A stretch of DNA of 64,000 nucleotides, from assembly GCA_964036195.1 (NCBI GenBank), contig OZ038459.1:9359206-9423205 (forward strand), written 5' to 3'. Below the pieces are notes generated by a model that did no database searches, had not been told where the DNA came from, and saw only the letters and a list, made by a program, of their open reading frames with translations. Below are positions 54,626 to 64,000 of this stretch, piece by piece; the stretch's first letter is position 1; each line of letters opens with the position of its first letter. The DNA is from Sphaerolaimus hirsutus. Lineage: Eukaryota > Nematoda > Chromadorea > Monhysterida > Sphaerolaimidae. The position numbers and the translations under genes are program-made.

Positions 54626-55861
54626 ATGCCTCGTATTTCACATCGATATGCCAACAACAATGGCGAACCTATCATTGCACATTTTGTTAAAAATCAACAA
54701 TATCGAAATACACAAAATGGAGATGGCACGTCAAATTTATCGGGTCTGGCTGCAATCGTTCCACTGCGCGGATCCGACAGCCACCTTTGCCGCCGTTTCC
54801 AGCGTAAATGTGCCAAATCAAATGGACGACACCAGTACGTTTGCAGAGGGTGCATGCATCTGAAAGAACGTTGGTTTTCATGCTTTATTTTTGGAGTTTT
54901 ACATGATTGTACCATTTTGTGTATGCGTTTGAATCATGACAGGCGGTCAGAATGGTTCAGCGCGATTGATTTTGATACATGGAGACAATCATGAAGTATT
55001 CAGTTGTGCGGGAAGTCCACACGATGGTCACTTGGTGGGCTGCATGCCTATTCCTATCGCAAATGAAATTGTAAAACGCATGCGGGTCGAAATTTCGGAG
55101 GAGCTAAATAATGACCCAAATGCAGACATTGCAAAGGTGTGTGGGGTCTTATGCAATGGTTGTGAAATATCATGCCTGCATTATTTATTGTCTGCAACTG
55201 TTGTATCAACTCAGATGCGTGAAAAAATACAAGTGTGCGCTGTAGACGCTATATAGGTGCGACAAAAGCTCGGTGCCCTTTTTGCTTATTTCCGACGTCA
55301 GTGGATGGGATATGGCCCGCGTATGACATTTGCGCAGCGGCAGCGCTATCGAGAATCATGGTCGCATTTTGGCAGTGTGGTAGCAAAGACGACAAACCAT
55401 CTTGTAAGTTTTGTATGATAAAAACGCAAAAAATATGATGTAAATATATGTAAATGTACAAATCTCAGGAAGGCAAGCACTCAAACTATCAAACTACATA
55501 CGGGCGCATGCAGAAGGGCACACTTGCACACCAAATTCACTGGCTGCAGAAGCAAGAAGTGTGCAGTTACACTACGATAGTTACACTGGATTCCGGCACG
55601 CAGGTATAATATTATTAGATTTTTTACATGTATTTACAAAGATAAGATAATGAAATGTGCATTCAGGCGCGACCACGCCACCCAAAGTACGTGCAGCTTG
55701 ATCGAGATTTGCGCCAGACCGAGATTGGGTTGCAAGTGTTTCTGCCAGCCGCACCGATTCCACTTGATAACATTCAACTTGCAACATTGCGGCGGTATTT
55801 GCGACGCGTTTCATGGCTGACAATTAGGTGTAGATATGAAGTGCAAAATGGTGTTCACTGA
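54626..55861 (+). CDS. Five-exon gene of unknown family, 304 aa
   Basis: Exons 54626-54869, 54943-55136, 55257-55403, 55469-55603 and 55667-55861 join in frame (phase 1 then 0, 0, 0). Introns are 63-120 nt and no stop interrupts the join. Donors are GTGTGT, GTAAGT, GTATAA and a weak GTTGGT in the first intron. Residues 60-85 hold four cysteines (HLC, RKC, VCRGC) that could bind zinc, and the following exon has a HGDNHEV/PHDGH segment with further Cys/His. The middle is basic (AQRQRYRESW). No signal peptide or membrane span is seen, so a nuclear or cytoplasmic nucleic-acid-binding protein, possibly domesticated from a transposon, is an inference. I do not recognise the family. Confidence 0.55.
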
Positions 55862-56925
55862 TGCGATTGTTTTTTCGTACCTTTATCAACATTTTGTAAT
55901 ATTTACCTACATGAATATGCAACGTACTTATATGAATGTTTTTCATGCCTGCGTCATTCAATACACAAATCACAACTAGAAACCTGTACGCACTGAGTGA
56001 CACTAAGCAAACAATGCAACGATAATCCCTCACTAATACCTTCCGCGAGGGGTCAACGCGTGCTCAATGCTCATTGGCTAGCCATCTTTTTGCCTAAAAA
56101 TGACTAAGTCCAATGGCGCGGGAATTGCATATAACCGTGAAGCGCACAGCCACAAAATATACATCAAATACCACTGGCTTAAAACGGGAGGTCGATCCAA
56201 GTTTCTCGAGTCGGATTTTCCCAGTCCAAATCTCAGAAATCAAATCACTAGTCTCGAAACCCGACCCGACAAATGAGTCCGGCCCCGACTATCAAGGAAA
56301 AATGCAACCCTACTTTCAATGCGAGTCCGGCAATAAGTCCCGATTTTGCAGTCGGAATGTAGATTCCGGCAGCTAGTCGGACAAATACAAATCCGGAAAG
56401 CGAACAATCCAAGTTCGAATCCCACAAGAAGGTAGACATTCCCATGAGCCGGTGCATCAGCGCGCGCCGGCAGAACAAACAAATAGAGTGCAAAAGTTAG
56501 CACCGACCGGCAGAATTGTGTAACTACGAGTATGAAGTATTCTTCTGTATGTTTACGCGAATGTCATGAATTATTACAGCCAAGGTCATAATTTTAGCTT
56601 CACTGTCGCGTCATACGTAAAATAAAAACATAGGTAAGCTGAATAGGCGCGCGGCAGGTTTCAAGCATCAAATACCCGCGAGTGTGACGCACCGCTGCGC
56701 GCAGACGCGTAAATATGAAACCACCGCATACGCACGAAATTCGCCGCCTGCCAATACTAAACACCCAGCCGGCGCACCTGGCTGCCAGTGAAGTTTGCCA
56801 AAGTTTAAGCGTGAAATACGTACGTCGGTTCAGGCCTATTACGCATGTAAACCCAGGTCAGGCCTATTACGCATGTAAGCATGTAGACGCATGTAGACCC
56901 GTTATAGACACATTTTACCAGCAGG
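55862..56925. other. Intergenic
   Basis: Contains AGTCCGG/CCGACT-rich sequence at about 56175-56420, reminiscent of a degenerate M3-type end array, and CCTATTACGCATGTAA short repeats at 56835-56880. No gene. Confidence 0.35.
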
Positions 56926-56934
56926 GATAACACC

Positions 56935-57130
56935 CCAAACCACCCAGCTATCTATCTATACCAGAGGCAAATTTGTTTGGTTACTTTCCCCTGAACAGCA
57001 CCCCTCCCCGCAAAATGCCTAGCTATATGGCACGCTTTGAGCAATTTCACAATAATTTTCACCCAAGGTAACTAATTTTCATACTTTTTATAGATTTTTA
57101 TCTTTAAAATCACTAGGACATGTTTTATTG
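56935..57130. repeat. Truncated CTATCTAT-family MITE
   Basis: CCCAGCTATCTATCTAT followed by the GGCAAATTT, TTTCACCCAA and ATTTTCATAC motifs in the order seen in M1 and M10. One end is degenerate or missing, and the sequence passes into TGCGTGATGGGTCTATATGC-type repeats. Confidence 0.5.
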
Positions 57131-58372
57131 CATATTTTCAACATGCCGGGTATAGTTAAATGCGTGATGGGTCTATATGCTTGATGGGTTTACATGCGTA
57201 GTGGCACAGGGCCACGTACGTCGAACAGACGCTATCCACACCCAAACAGACAAATACACGCGTGGACAAGTGCCGCAAAAATAAATTGCCAATTACGAGT
57301 GAGCAGTACGAACTGCGAACCAAACCAGGTCCTAGCCATGTGGCAATGTGCCTGCGCACACTCGTTTTTACACGTACTTTCGAAAACTCCCAAATCAGCG
57401 TAGAACGCATTTGAGTTCTCTACAATGAGGTGGTCGTCAACTACAGTTGACGGAGATTAACAAGGGCTCATTGTGGAAAACTCAAACACGTCTAAAGCTC
57501 ATTTTTGTGTTCTCGAAATTTCGTGTGAAAACTAGTGTGGGCAGGGCAAATGGCACTTAAGGGCACCCGCTGCACATAAACTTGTCAATTTCTACATACA
57601 TCCGGCGACCCACGTAACGTAATAAATTCACGCGAAAAAAACCCCAAGAAGACACAAAAAAGCCCGAAAACATCCCAGGCTAAAAAAAGTTCACCAATAA
57701 AAGCTCACCTCAAAGGAAGCTCAGATCAACTCCAACTTGTGGACGGCGTCACCGCGATAAAGGAAGTACCTATTTCTGGCGCCGATCTGCAACGCAACTC
57801 ATTGAGACAGTGCAATGGACCCATTCATTCAGTATACTGTACAGTATTTATGACAGATAATTTCGTATGCATGAATGGCATTTACTAGCCCTGTGCTGGC
57901 TGGAGGAAACGATGGTGCAACTAGGAGTGAGATACATGGTTCATTTTCATTTCTGAGAGGTTTTCAGCAGCGTGTAATTATTTTTGTGGCACATGGCTGC
58001 TTTATGTCATTGAAGAAATGATTGAATTCTCTATTAATGACATTTAATTAAAACGACACGTACAACCATCAGAAATAGATCAATCCATGGTTCAGTAGTG
58101 GGGCACGAGGGGCTGGCAAACTTGTGAGTAAGAATTTATTTTTAATTTTTTTATGCTTCATATTCTAAGTTGTCTATTCCGCCACCTTTCCACGTTTTCA
58201 ATATTTCACAAGTAAAATCACAGTTGAAACGAAATAAAAGATGCTCTGCGAACGTCTAGCACCCAACATTCATTAATCTGTATTGAAATCCGTAGCTCCA
58301 TATATCCTAAACTGGTGTGTTTAGCAGGATTTTAACAGCGCCAAAATCTAGTGCACCATGGAAAAATCGAGG
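57131..58372. other. Intergenic, 3' flank of zinc-finger gene
   Basis: No gene recognised. An AATAAA on the minus strand at 58135-58140, about 235 nt beyond the stop of the zinc-finger gene, is a candidate polyadenylation signal. Confidence 0.4.
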
Positions 58373-60484
58373 TTACGGTGACAAACAATCGTTGACAATA
58401 ATCTCATCCGCCTCGAGCAGCTTGTCAAAATCGTCCACATGTGTAAACTCGTTGCCGCTAGTCGGGCAAGACAGCGATTCAAGTGGCACTGACACGACGT
58501 TGGGCACCAGCTGAATGTCCATTATGTCGGGCAAGTTGAGCTGTGTGCGGAAAAGATTTCGCGGGTTTATAGAGATGTATACTATTGGATAGTGAGTATC
58601 GAGCGTTTTTTCAGACAGAACTTTAATATCTGAAATGTTGAAACAAGGGGTGGCACTTGATTATTTCAACCGATAACATCTTTTAAAAATCACAAGGCCG
58701 AAGTTTCATAATCCTTCTAGCAACAAACGTATATTCAAACCCAATGCCTCCACTCACCACAATTTTCCCCTTCTCCTGCATCTCTCTGACCATATCATGA
58801 TACCTCTCATGTTGGTTAAAGTCCGCATTATGATCAAATTGTCGCATGCAAACCTCGCAAAACAGATCGTCGCCAACGCGGTCAGCATCGTCGACGTGAA
58901 CTTGGTGCACGTGTTGGACGCAATCCAAACGGGAAGCGCATTGGATGGTGCAGGAGGTGGATGGGCACGGGTAGGATTCGAAGGGGATTAATCGCATCGC
59001 TGAGAGGTAGCCGCCCAGTGTGCCGCCTGGGTGAAGGATAGTGCAGTTTGCGTGTTGAACAGGAGATAATGAAGATGAGTTTACGTGTATACTTGGCTAG
59101 GGTTGGAAAAAATCAATTTTTTTTAAACGACTTGATTTTTTTAATAAAAAAATCAATTTAAAAAAATATATGATTTTTTTAAATTAAAATCAGATTTTTT
59201 TAAAATCGCCAAAAATGGGGGTATAGAGAAAAAATATATGTGTATGTTTAGTGTCAGACAATGTATTGTTATGTCTATTGTGGTGATATTATGACTGTGG
59301 AGTCATGGGATAGCATTATAAGCAGTGATTTCTGTCAAAAACATCCATTTTACATCGACTTATTTTACATCGACTTTCGTGACTTCAAGTGAAGTTCAGC
59401 ATGGAATAGTGCTTAAATAAGGTTGTAAGAGAAGGCTAATACATTGACAGTGATGTTACACACTGTAGAAGTATGTTGGAGCACATTGGTTAAATATTAT
59501 ATACTACACTAGCATATCACAGCTTATTATTGCACGGTAACATGAATGAATGGAAGATTTTATACTAAAAATGCTCCAAAACCCATGAAAACACCACAAA
59601 TGGTAACATGTATGAGAAATTGCGCGCTCGCGCGCAAAAAAATCTACCAGAACTTTGACTTTTGATTATTTTAAATTAAAATCAGTTTCCACCCTTTGAT
59701 TTTATTTAAAATCAGATTTAAAAAAAAGTCAGTTAAAAAAATCAAGTGCCAACACTATACTTGGCGGACTGGAAAGTATGTACAGAATCCTACCATAATT
59801 TAACGAATAAAATCTTGTGATAAATTTCGTAATGAATTGTTCCATAGTAAAAAGTTGGTAAAAAGTAAATATTATGATGAAAAACTGTATAATTTTTGGT
59901 CCATAATTCAGATGGGTTATGGTTGGTTTCCATACTAAGTGTGATATCTGTCGTGTTTATTTGCGGTCAACTTTCAGTGTGTAGTTGGTACGACTACGAT
60001 ACGGGGCTTGGTACGACTACGGAAAACGTTGAAGATGAAATAATTTTACAACTAATTTTGAAAGTGCTTTTTTTAAATAAAGCACCATTTGAAACCTTAA
60101 TATACAAATAAAACCACGCAGACCACACGGACCATTTCTCTCCACGTCGCGCAGAGAAGCCTCAAGATACGCAAACTTTTCTCCATCCGACTGCGTGGGT
60201 AACAGTTCGCCTGATCTAATTCTCGCGATCCATTGTTCTGGCCCAGTGCCAAGTCCCAAACCCAGCGGCTGTGTCCGAAAAACGCCTCTAGACACCCTTT
60301 TTATTTTGTAGCCCTTGCTTTTTGCAATGCTCGCTGTATTCAATGACTCATTTGACCTGCTGTTGCCCATCCTTAAAGGGAGTTTATCCGCGGTCGGTTG
60401 CACTTCGCTGCGGACTATCACCGCCCCGTCGGGTATTTCGCACGGCGGGCGTCGATTACTGCGATCGGTTATACATCGTATCAT
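58373..60484 (-). CDS. C2H2 zinc-finger gene, at least three exons
   Basis: On the minus strand, exon 3 (58540-58373, 55 residues plus stop) joins in phase 0 to exon 2 (about 59092-58758, donor GTGAGT). Exon 2 carries a finger-like CPSTSC...HVHQVH and a classical C2H2 finger, C-x2-C-x12-H-x3-H (FCEVC...HERYH), then a short coiled segment. Exon 3 is acidic with a DFDKLLEADEII stretch, like an activation or interaction region. An upstream frame opening at ATG 60484 and running to about 60110 has coding-like composition (LGLGLGTGPEQW, basic N-terminus) and is probably exon 1; its donor is unresolved. MITE M15 lies exactly at the 5' edge of exon 2. A nuclear DNA-binding role is inferred from the fingers only. 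Confidence 0.55.
59098..59757. mobile_element. hAT-like MITE M15 (AAATCAG family) at an exon edge
   Basis: Ends TAGGGTTGGAAAAAATC and AGTGCCAACACTA, perfect duplication TACTTGGC (59090-59097 and 59758-59765). Subterminal A/T-runs carry AAATCAG motifs. The core contains TTGCGCGCTCGCGCGCAAAA and is homologous to the M9/M13 core. Confidence 0.87.
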
Positions 60485-61048
60485 CTTTGTGACACTTGGA
60501 TTTTTTTGTTGTGACAAGTGTCACGCACCAGTGTTACAGTTTTCGAATGACGGGGGATGTTGTAAATGGTCTAACCAGAAAAACAGTTCGAACGCATAAC
60601 ACGCTAACACTTGTGTGGTGCGCTAACAGTTCTCAACCATCACATGGGGAGTTACTCAAGAGCGGAGATATTTCCTCTTACTGAGGCAACGGGGAGGACA
60701 AGTATCACGGAGAGAACTTATTTACGGTAGGTAGCGTTGGGACGATATCGATATTCGATATTTTTTCTGACACTCGATATTCATATCGATACGATATTGA
60801 TCCTCGATATTCGATATCGATATTTTCGATATTTTCCTCCTGGTCACAAACATGGTTGATCATATCTTTACTGATATGTAAATAGGACTGGTGATCAAAA
60901 CAAGGTTCAAAGTGGTATAAATAACAGTCAAGTGGTATAAAAACATGAAGAATCAAATTGCATCAGCCAAAATATAATTAGCGGACATTACAGTTTATAC
61001 TTGTAACCCAATTGGTTTAGGCATTTTGCAAAACAGCAGCATAGCAGC
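60485..61048. other. Spacer with degenerate ATCGAATATCG-family copy
   Basis: 60735-61046 resembles the left half of M7: the ATCGATATTCGATATT array, then ATGGTTGATCATATCTTTACTG and CATTACAGTTTATACTTGTAACC. Its right half is missing where M16 begins. No gene. Confidence 0.5.
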
Positions 61049-61133
61049 TAGGGTTCAAACGGGACCAGTTTTTCGGACCGGGACCGGGACCAGAAATTTT
61101 CTAATGTCGGGACCGGGACTGGGGGGTCGGGAC

Positions 61134-62729
61134 TAACGATGGCACAAAAAGATTCGAAAATATTTTCGAGTTTTCGAATTTTTTCAGAATTTTCATTCCA
61201 CCACTGGAAAAAACACTTAAAAATCGATATATTTTTTGAAAAAATTCAAAAATTCATAAATTCGAAAATAGCTTTCGAATTTTTCAGAGAATTCAAGGAC
61301 ATAAAACACATTCTTAGGTTCTATGTGATAAATCGATCGATAATTGATACGCGGTGCATCTGAAAAAGTCTATCGAAACGAAAAAAAAACGTCAATGAAC
61401 ATTGAAATGGCATCTGTGGCAGACCCATGGCTGGAATCAGGGAAGGCATTTTAGGGGGTGGGTCCACCCGACTGTGTCACCCCATTCTGTTACACACATC
61501 AACCAAATTGTTTTGTTTCCTTGAATCGTTCCCCAATCCCAAGAAGGGAGGTCGATAAAAAGGTGTTGACTTTACATGACCGATCTGGCTAGTTGACGTT
61601 GAAGCTTAATAACTCAGCCATTTCTTGGCCGATTTGGACTGTTAAATACTTAAAATGATCTGCACAACCTGTAGATTCTATTTTTGAGGTTGGATTAGTG
61701 ATGTATAAATTCATTATGCCAAGTTGACCCAGTATTTCAACATGTAAAATAAGTTTTTCTGGGGGGGGGTATTTTTTGTCAGTGACTTTTGAGGGGACTT
61801 ATTCGAGGGGGAATTATTCAGGGATAAATGGTAAATACCGTATTTCCTCGAAATACCCCCGGGGGGTTTATTGTTTCAGAGTGAGAATTTTGAGGGGGGG
61901 TTAAACGAGGGGGGGGGGGTATTTCGAGGGGGGGGTTTATTATTTCGCCAGAAATTTTTTGAAAACCAAGTATTAAATTGTCGTCTGAAACGTACGCAGA
62001 CGTCGAAAATGCAACAAAAATCGCCATTTATAAGACTCTAAAGACTTGTATAAGTGTGTAGACGTATAATCATTGTTCTCACATAACAGAGTCATCGTTT
62101 TTAACGTGTGTTTTGCATTACCCAGATGACAAACCGCAGCCTTTGTCATTTACGTTCTCTATACACTAAATTTGGGGGGGGTATTTTGAGGGGGGGGTTT
62201 ATAAGTTCATAGTGTCCATTTTGAGGGGGGGTATTTCGAGGGGGGGGGTATTTCGAGGGGGGGGGGGTATTTCGAGGAAATACGGTATATAGATAAAAAT
62301 CACATAAATACACGGTCAAATTGCATAAAATTTTTGCAATTACATAATCAGCAAATGTACAACAGAATGGAATGACACAAAAGTCTGGTGGACTTCCCCA
62401 TAACAGCCACCCACAATTCCAGCTATGCGTAGACCCGGTTACATTGAAGAATGCACAGGAATGCACCGAGCACCCACAACTAATACAACATAACTACTTA
62501 ACAGCTTCAAAAAGCTCTTAATTCAATATTTTTCCAAAAAATTCAAAAAGTATGTTAAAAAAATTCGAAAATTAAACCTAAAAATTCGAAAATTGCCCAA
62601 AAAGATTTAAAAAATTCGAAAATTTGAAAATTAAATATGAAAATTCATTTGAGGAAAAATTCGAAAATTCATTTTGGAAAAAACACTTAAAAATTTAAAT
62701 ACTTTTTTTTGGAGGGTTTGCCATCATTA
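61134..62729. mobile_element. hAT-like MITE M17 (TTCGAAAATT family)
   Basis: Ends TAACGATGGCA and TTTGCCATCATTA, flanked by GTCGGGAC (61126-61133 and 62730-62737). Subterminal arrays are TTCGAAAATTT. It contains a CCGTATTTCCTCG MITE at 61838-62285 bounded by TA. Confidence 0.8.
61838..62285. mobile_element. CCGTATTTCCTCG MITE nested in M17
   Basis: Runs from CCGTATTTCCTCGAAATAC to GAGGAAATACGG with TA at both sides. The interior has multiple G-runs with TATTTCGAGG spacers. Closest in layout to 8646-9086. Confidence 0.65.
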
Positions 62730-62737
62730 GTCGGGAC

Positions 62738-63746
62738 CAGGGTTGGCAAAATCTCAGAAAAGAATAAAAATAAAATTAAAATAAAATGGAAAATTGAAGA
62801 ATAAAATAAAATAAAATGGAAAATTTCAAAATAAAAATAAAAATGGTATAAAAATTCCAATTTTTGTAAAAAATTTGTAAAATTGTATACAAATTCATAT
62901 TTTTGTAAAAATTGTATAAAAATTCATATTTTTTGTAAAAAAAATTCTGTTGTTTATATTTCAGCCTGTTCATTCGCGGAGCTGGGGCAGTCCCAAGCCA
63001 TGTAAAGTGTCAAAATGTCATATGTAATGGAATGGAAAGTGTCAATTTTCATGAAAATGTTAAGTAAAGTGTCAATTGTCATGACAAATATAAATTAAAG
63101 TGGAAACTGTAAAGCAAATTGTATCCAAATCTTATCTTTTGTATCCAAATCTGGTTGTTTTTGTAACCAAATCTTCTGTGAACATTTGGATACAAAAACA
63201 TAAGATTTGGATACCAAAATATAAGGTTTGGATACCAAGACATAAGATTCGGATACACAATTTACACTCTGCACAACATTTGTCATGACAATTATACTTT
63301 GCTTGACATTTGAGATGCCAATTGACTCTTTACTACATTAGTCATGACAATTGACACTTCACATGATGTTTTACAAATGCGCCCAGCACACTCCAGTAAT
63401 CCTTCTACTGAAAATGCAAACCATTCTTATCGATAATTGTAACGTAACACTTGCAACTAGCTAACAATACCTACTGCATGCAACTTTTGCAAAGTAATGG
63501 AAAAATTTGTCACACGTTTTTCATGTTTAGGTCTAATTATCACATTTTTCTGACCTTGCATGCAAGATTCTGATTTTTTGTAAAATTTCTGTAAATTTTT
63601 TTTGTAAAATCGTCCATTTTATTATTTTATTATTATTTTGGAATAAAATAAAATAAAATGAAACAAGAATAAAATTAAAATAAAATTCATTTTTATACAA
63701 TTTTTATACAATTTGTATACACATGATTTTTATAAAACCAACCCTG
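62738..63746. mobile_element. hAT-like MITE M18 (AAATAAAAT family)
   Basis: Ends CAGGGTTGGCAAAATC and AACCAACCCTG, flanked by GTCGGGAC (62730-62737 and 63747-63754), sharing its left duplication with M17. Subterminal arrays are AAATAAAAT. An introner relative is at about 62982-63386. Confidence 0.82.
62982..63386 (-). mobile_element. Introner relative inside M18
   Basis: Begins CTGGGGCAGTCCCAAGCC and ends near AATGCGCCCAG. The arms are of ATGTAAAGTGTCAA/TTGACACTTCACAT type, and the centre has ATCCAAATCTTAT motifs like those of the copy at 47431. No gene context, so it shows the family also inserts outside genes. Confidence 0.55.
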
Positions 63747-63878
63747 GTCGGGACCGGGTCTGGCTTTTTTCAATTGTCGGGACCGGGACTGGGGGGTCGG
63801 GACCGGGACTGGGGGGTCGGGACCGGGACTGGGATTTGCCGAACCATGTACCGGCACCGCAGTCTTGTTTGAATCTTA

Positions 63879-64000
63879 GTGGTACGTAATATCCAGCCAA
63901 TGTTGTTTCACACAGGGACGCATCCAGGATTTTTGAGCGGGGGGGGGGCTGCTTGTTTACGGAGGCCGGCGAACAGGGCGGGGGGCTCAGCCACCCCCCC
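63879..64000. other. Window end, repeat fragment
   Basis: GGGACGCATCCAGG followed by a G-run and GGCGGGGGGCTCAGCC resembles the piece at 13095-13140. Probably one end of another element cut by the window edge. Confidence 0.35.

Larger units (their letters stand above)
61049..63878. mobile_element. Composite MITE M16 (GGGACCGGGAC family) holding M17 and M18
   Basis: Ends TAGGGTTCAAACGGGACC and a degenerate TTGTTTGAATCTTA. Subterminal arrays are GGGACCGGGACTGGGG on the left and right. I could not match an 8-bp duplication. Two further elements sit between the arrays. Confidence 0.6.

Noticed and set aside
59896-60111. 71-codon plus-strand frame with hydrophobic start
   Set aside because: It overlaps the antisense of the likely first exon of the zinc-finger gene and has no supporting splice or promoter context.

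Overview
The window is nuclear DNA from an animal, most likely an aquatic invertebrate. The evidence is spliced genes with GT-AG introns, an ELOVL6-type fatty-acid elongase, a C2H2 zinc-finger gene, a BEL/Pao retrotransposon (a lineage confined to animals) and very dense short DNA transposons. I cannot name the species. There are no prokaryotic features, rRNA, tRNA or CRISPR arrays that I could recognise.

Layout. 1-7 kb: a decayed LINE 3' end, repeat R1 and non-coding DNA. 7.4-9.8 kb: two small divergently transcribed membrane-protein genes. 10.2-11.9 kb (minus): a secreted protein with an acidic heptad-repeat region followed by a cationic, cysteine-rich, defensin-like C-terminus. 12.4-15.1 kb: short DNA transposons and the second R1 copy. 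15.1-33.3 kb: a dead Gypsy-type LTR element interrupted by a BEL/Pao element that still has one 2,904-codon gag-pol-env reading frame and near-identical LTRs. 34-35 kb: nested hAT-type MITEs. 35.3-41.6 kb (plus): a six-exon gene for a secreted cysteine-containing protein. 42-45 kb: MITEs. 45.4-47.9 kb (minus): the ELOVL6-like gene. 48-52.6 kb: MITEs nested three deep. 54.2-55.9 kb (plus): a five-exon gene of unknown family behind a TATA box. 58.4-60.5 kb (minus): a zinc-finger gene. 61-63.9 kb: a large composite of nested MITEs.

Two themes dominate. First, two introns of the 35-41 kb gene (introns 1 and 5) are each exactly 191 nt. They are related inverted-repeat elements whose termini supply the GT and AG splice sites. 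They look like introners, that is, introns created by insertion of a transposable element. Three further relatives lie in an intron of the elongase gene, in intron 4 of the same gene and inside a MITE. Second, I could match 8-bp target duplications for seventeen hAT-like MITEs. Several of them share an internal core but carry quite different low-complexity arrays just inside their ends.

Exon joins were worked out by hand from reading frame, splice dinucleotides and phase. There is no transcript evidence. Most of the remaining sequence is repeat or unrecognised non-coding DNA.
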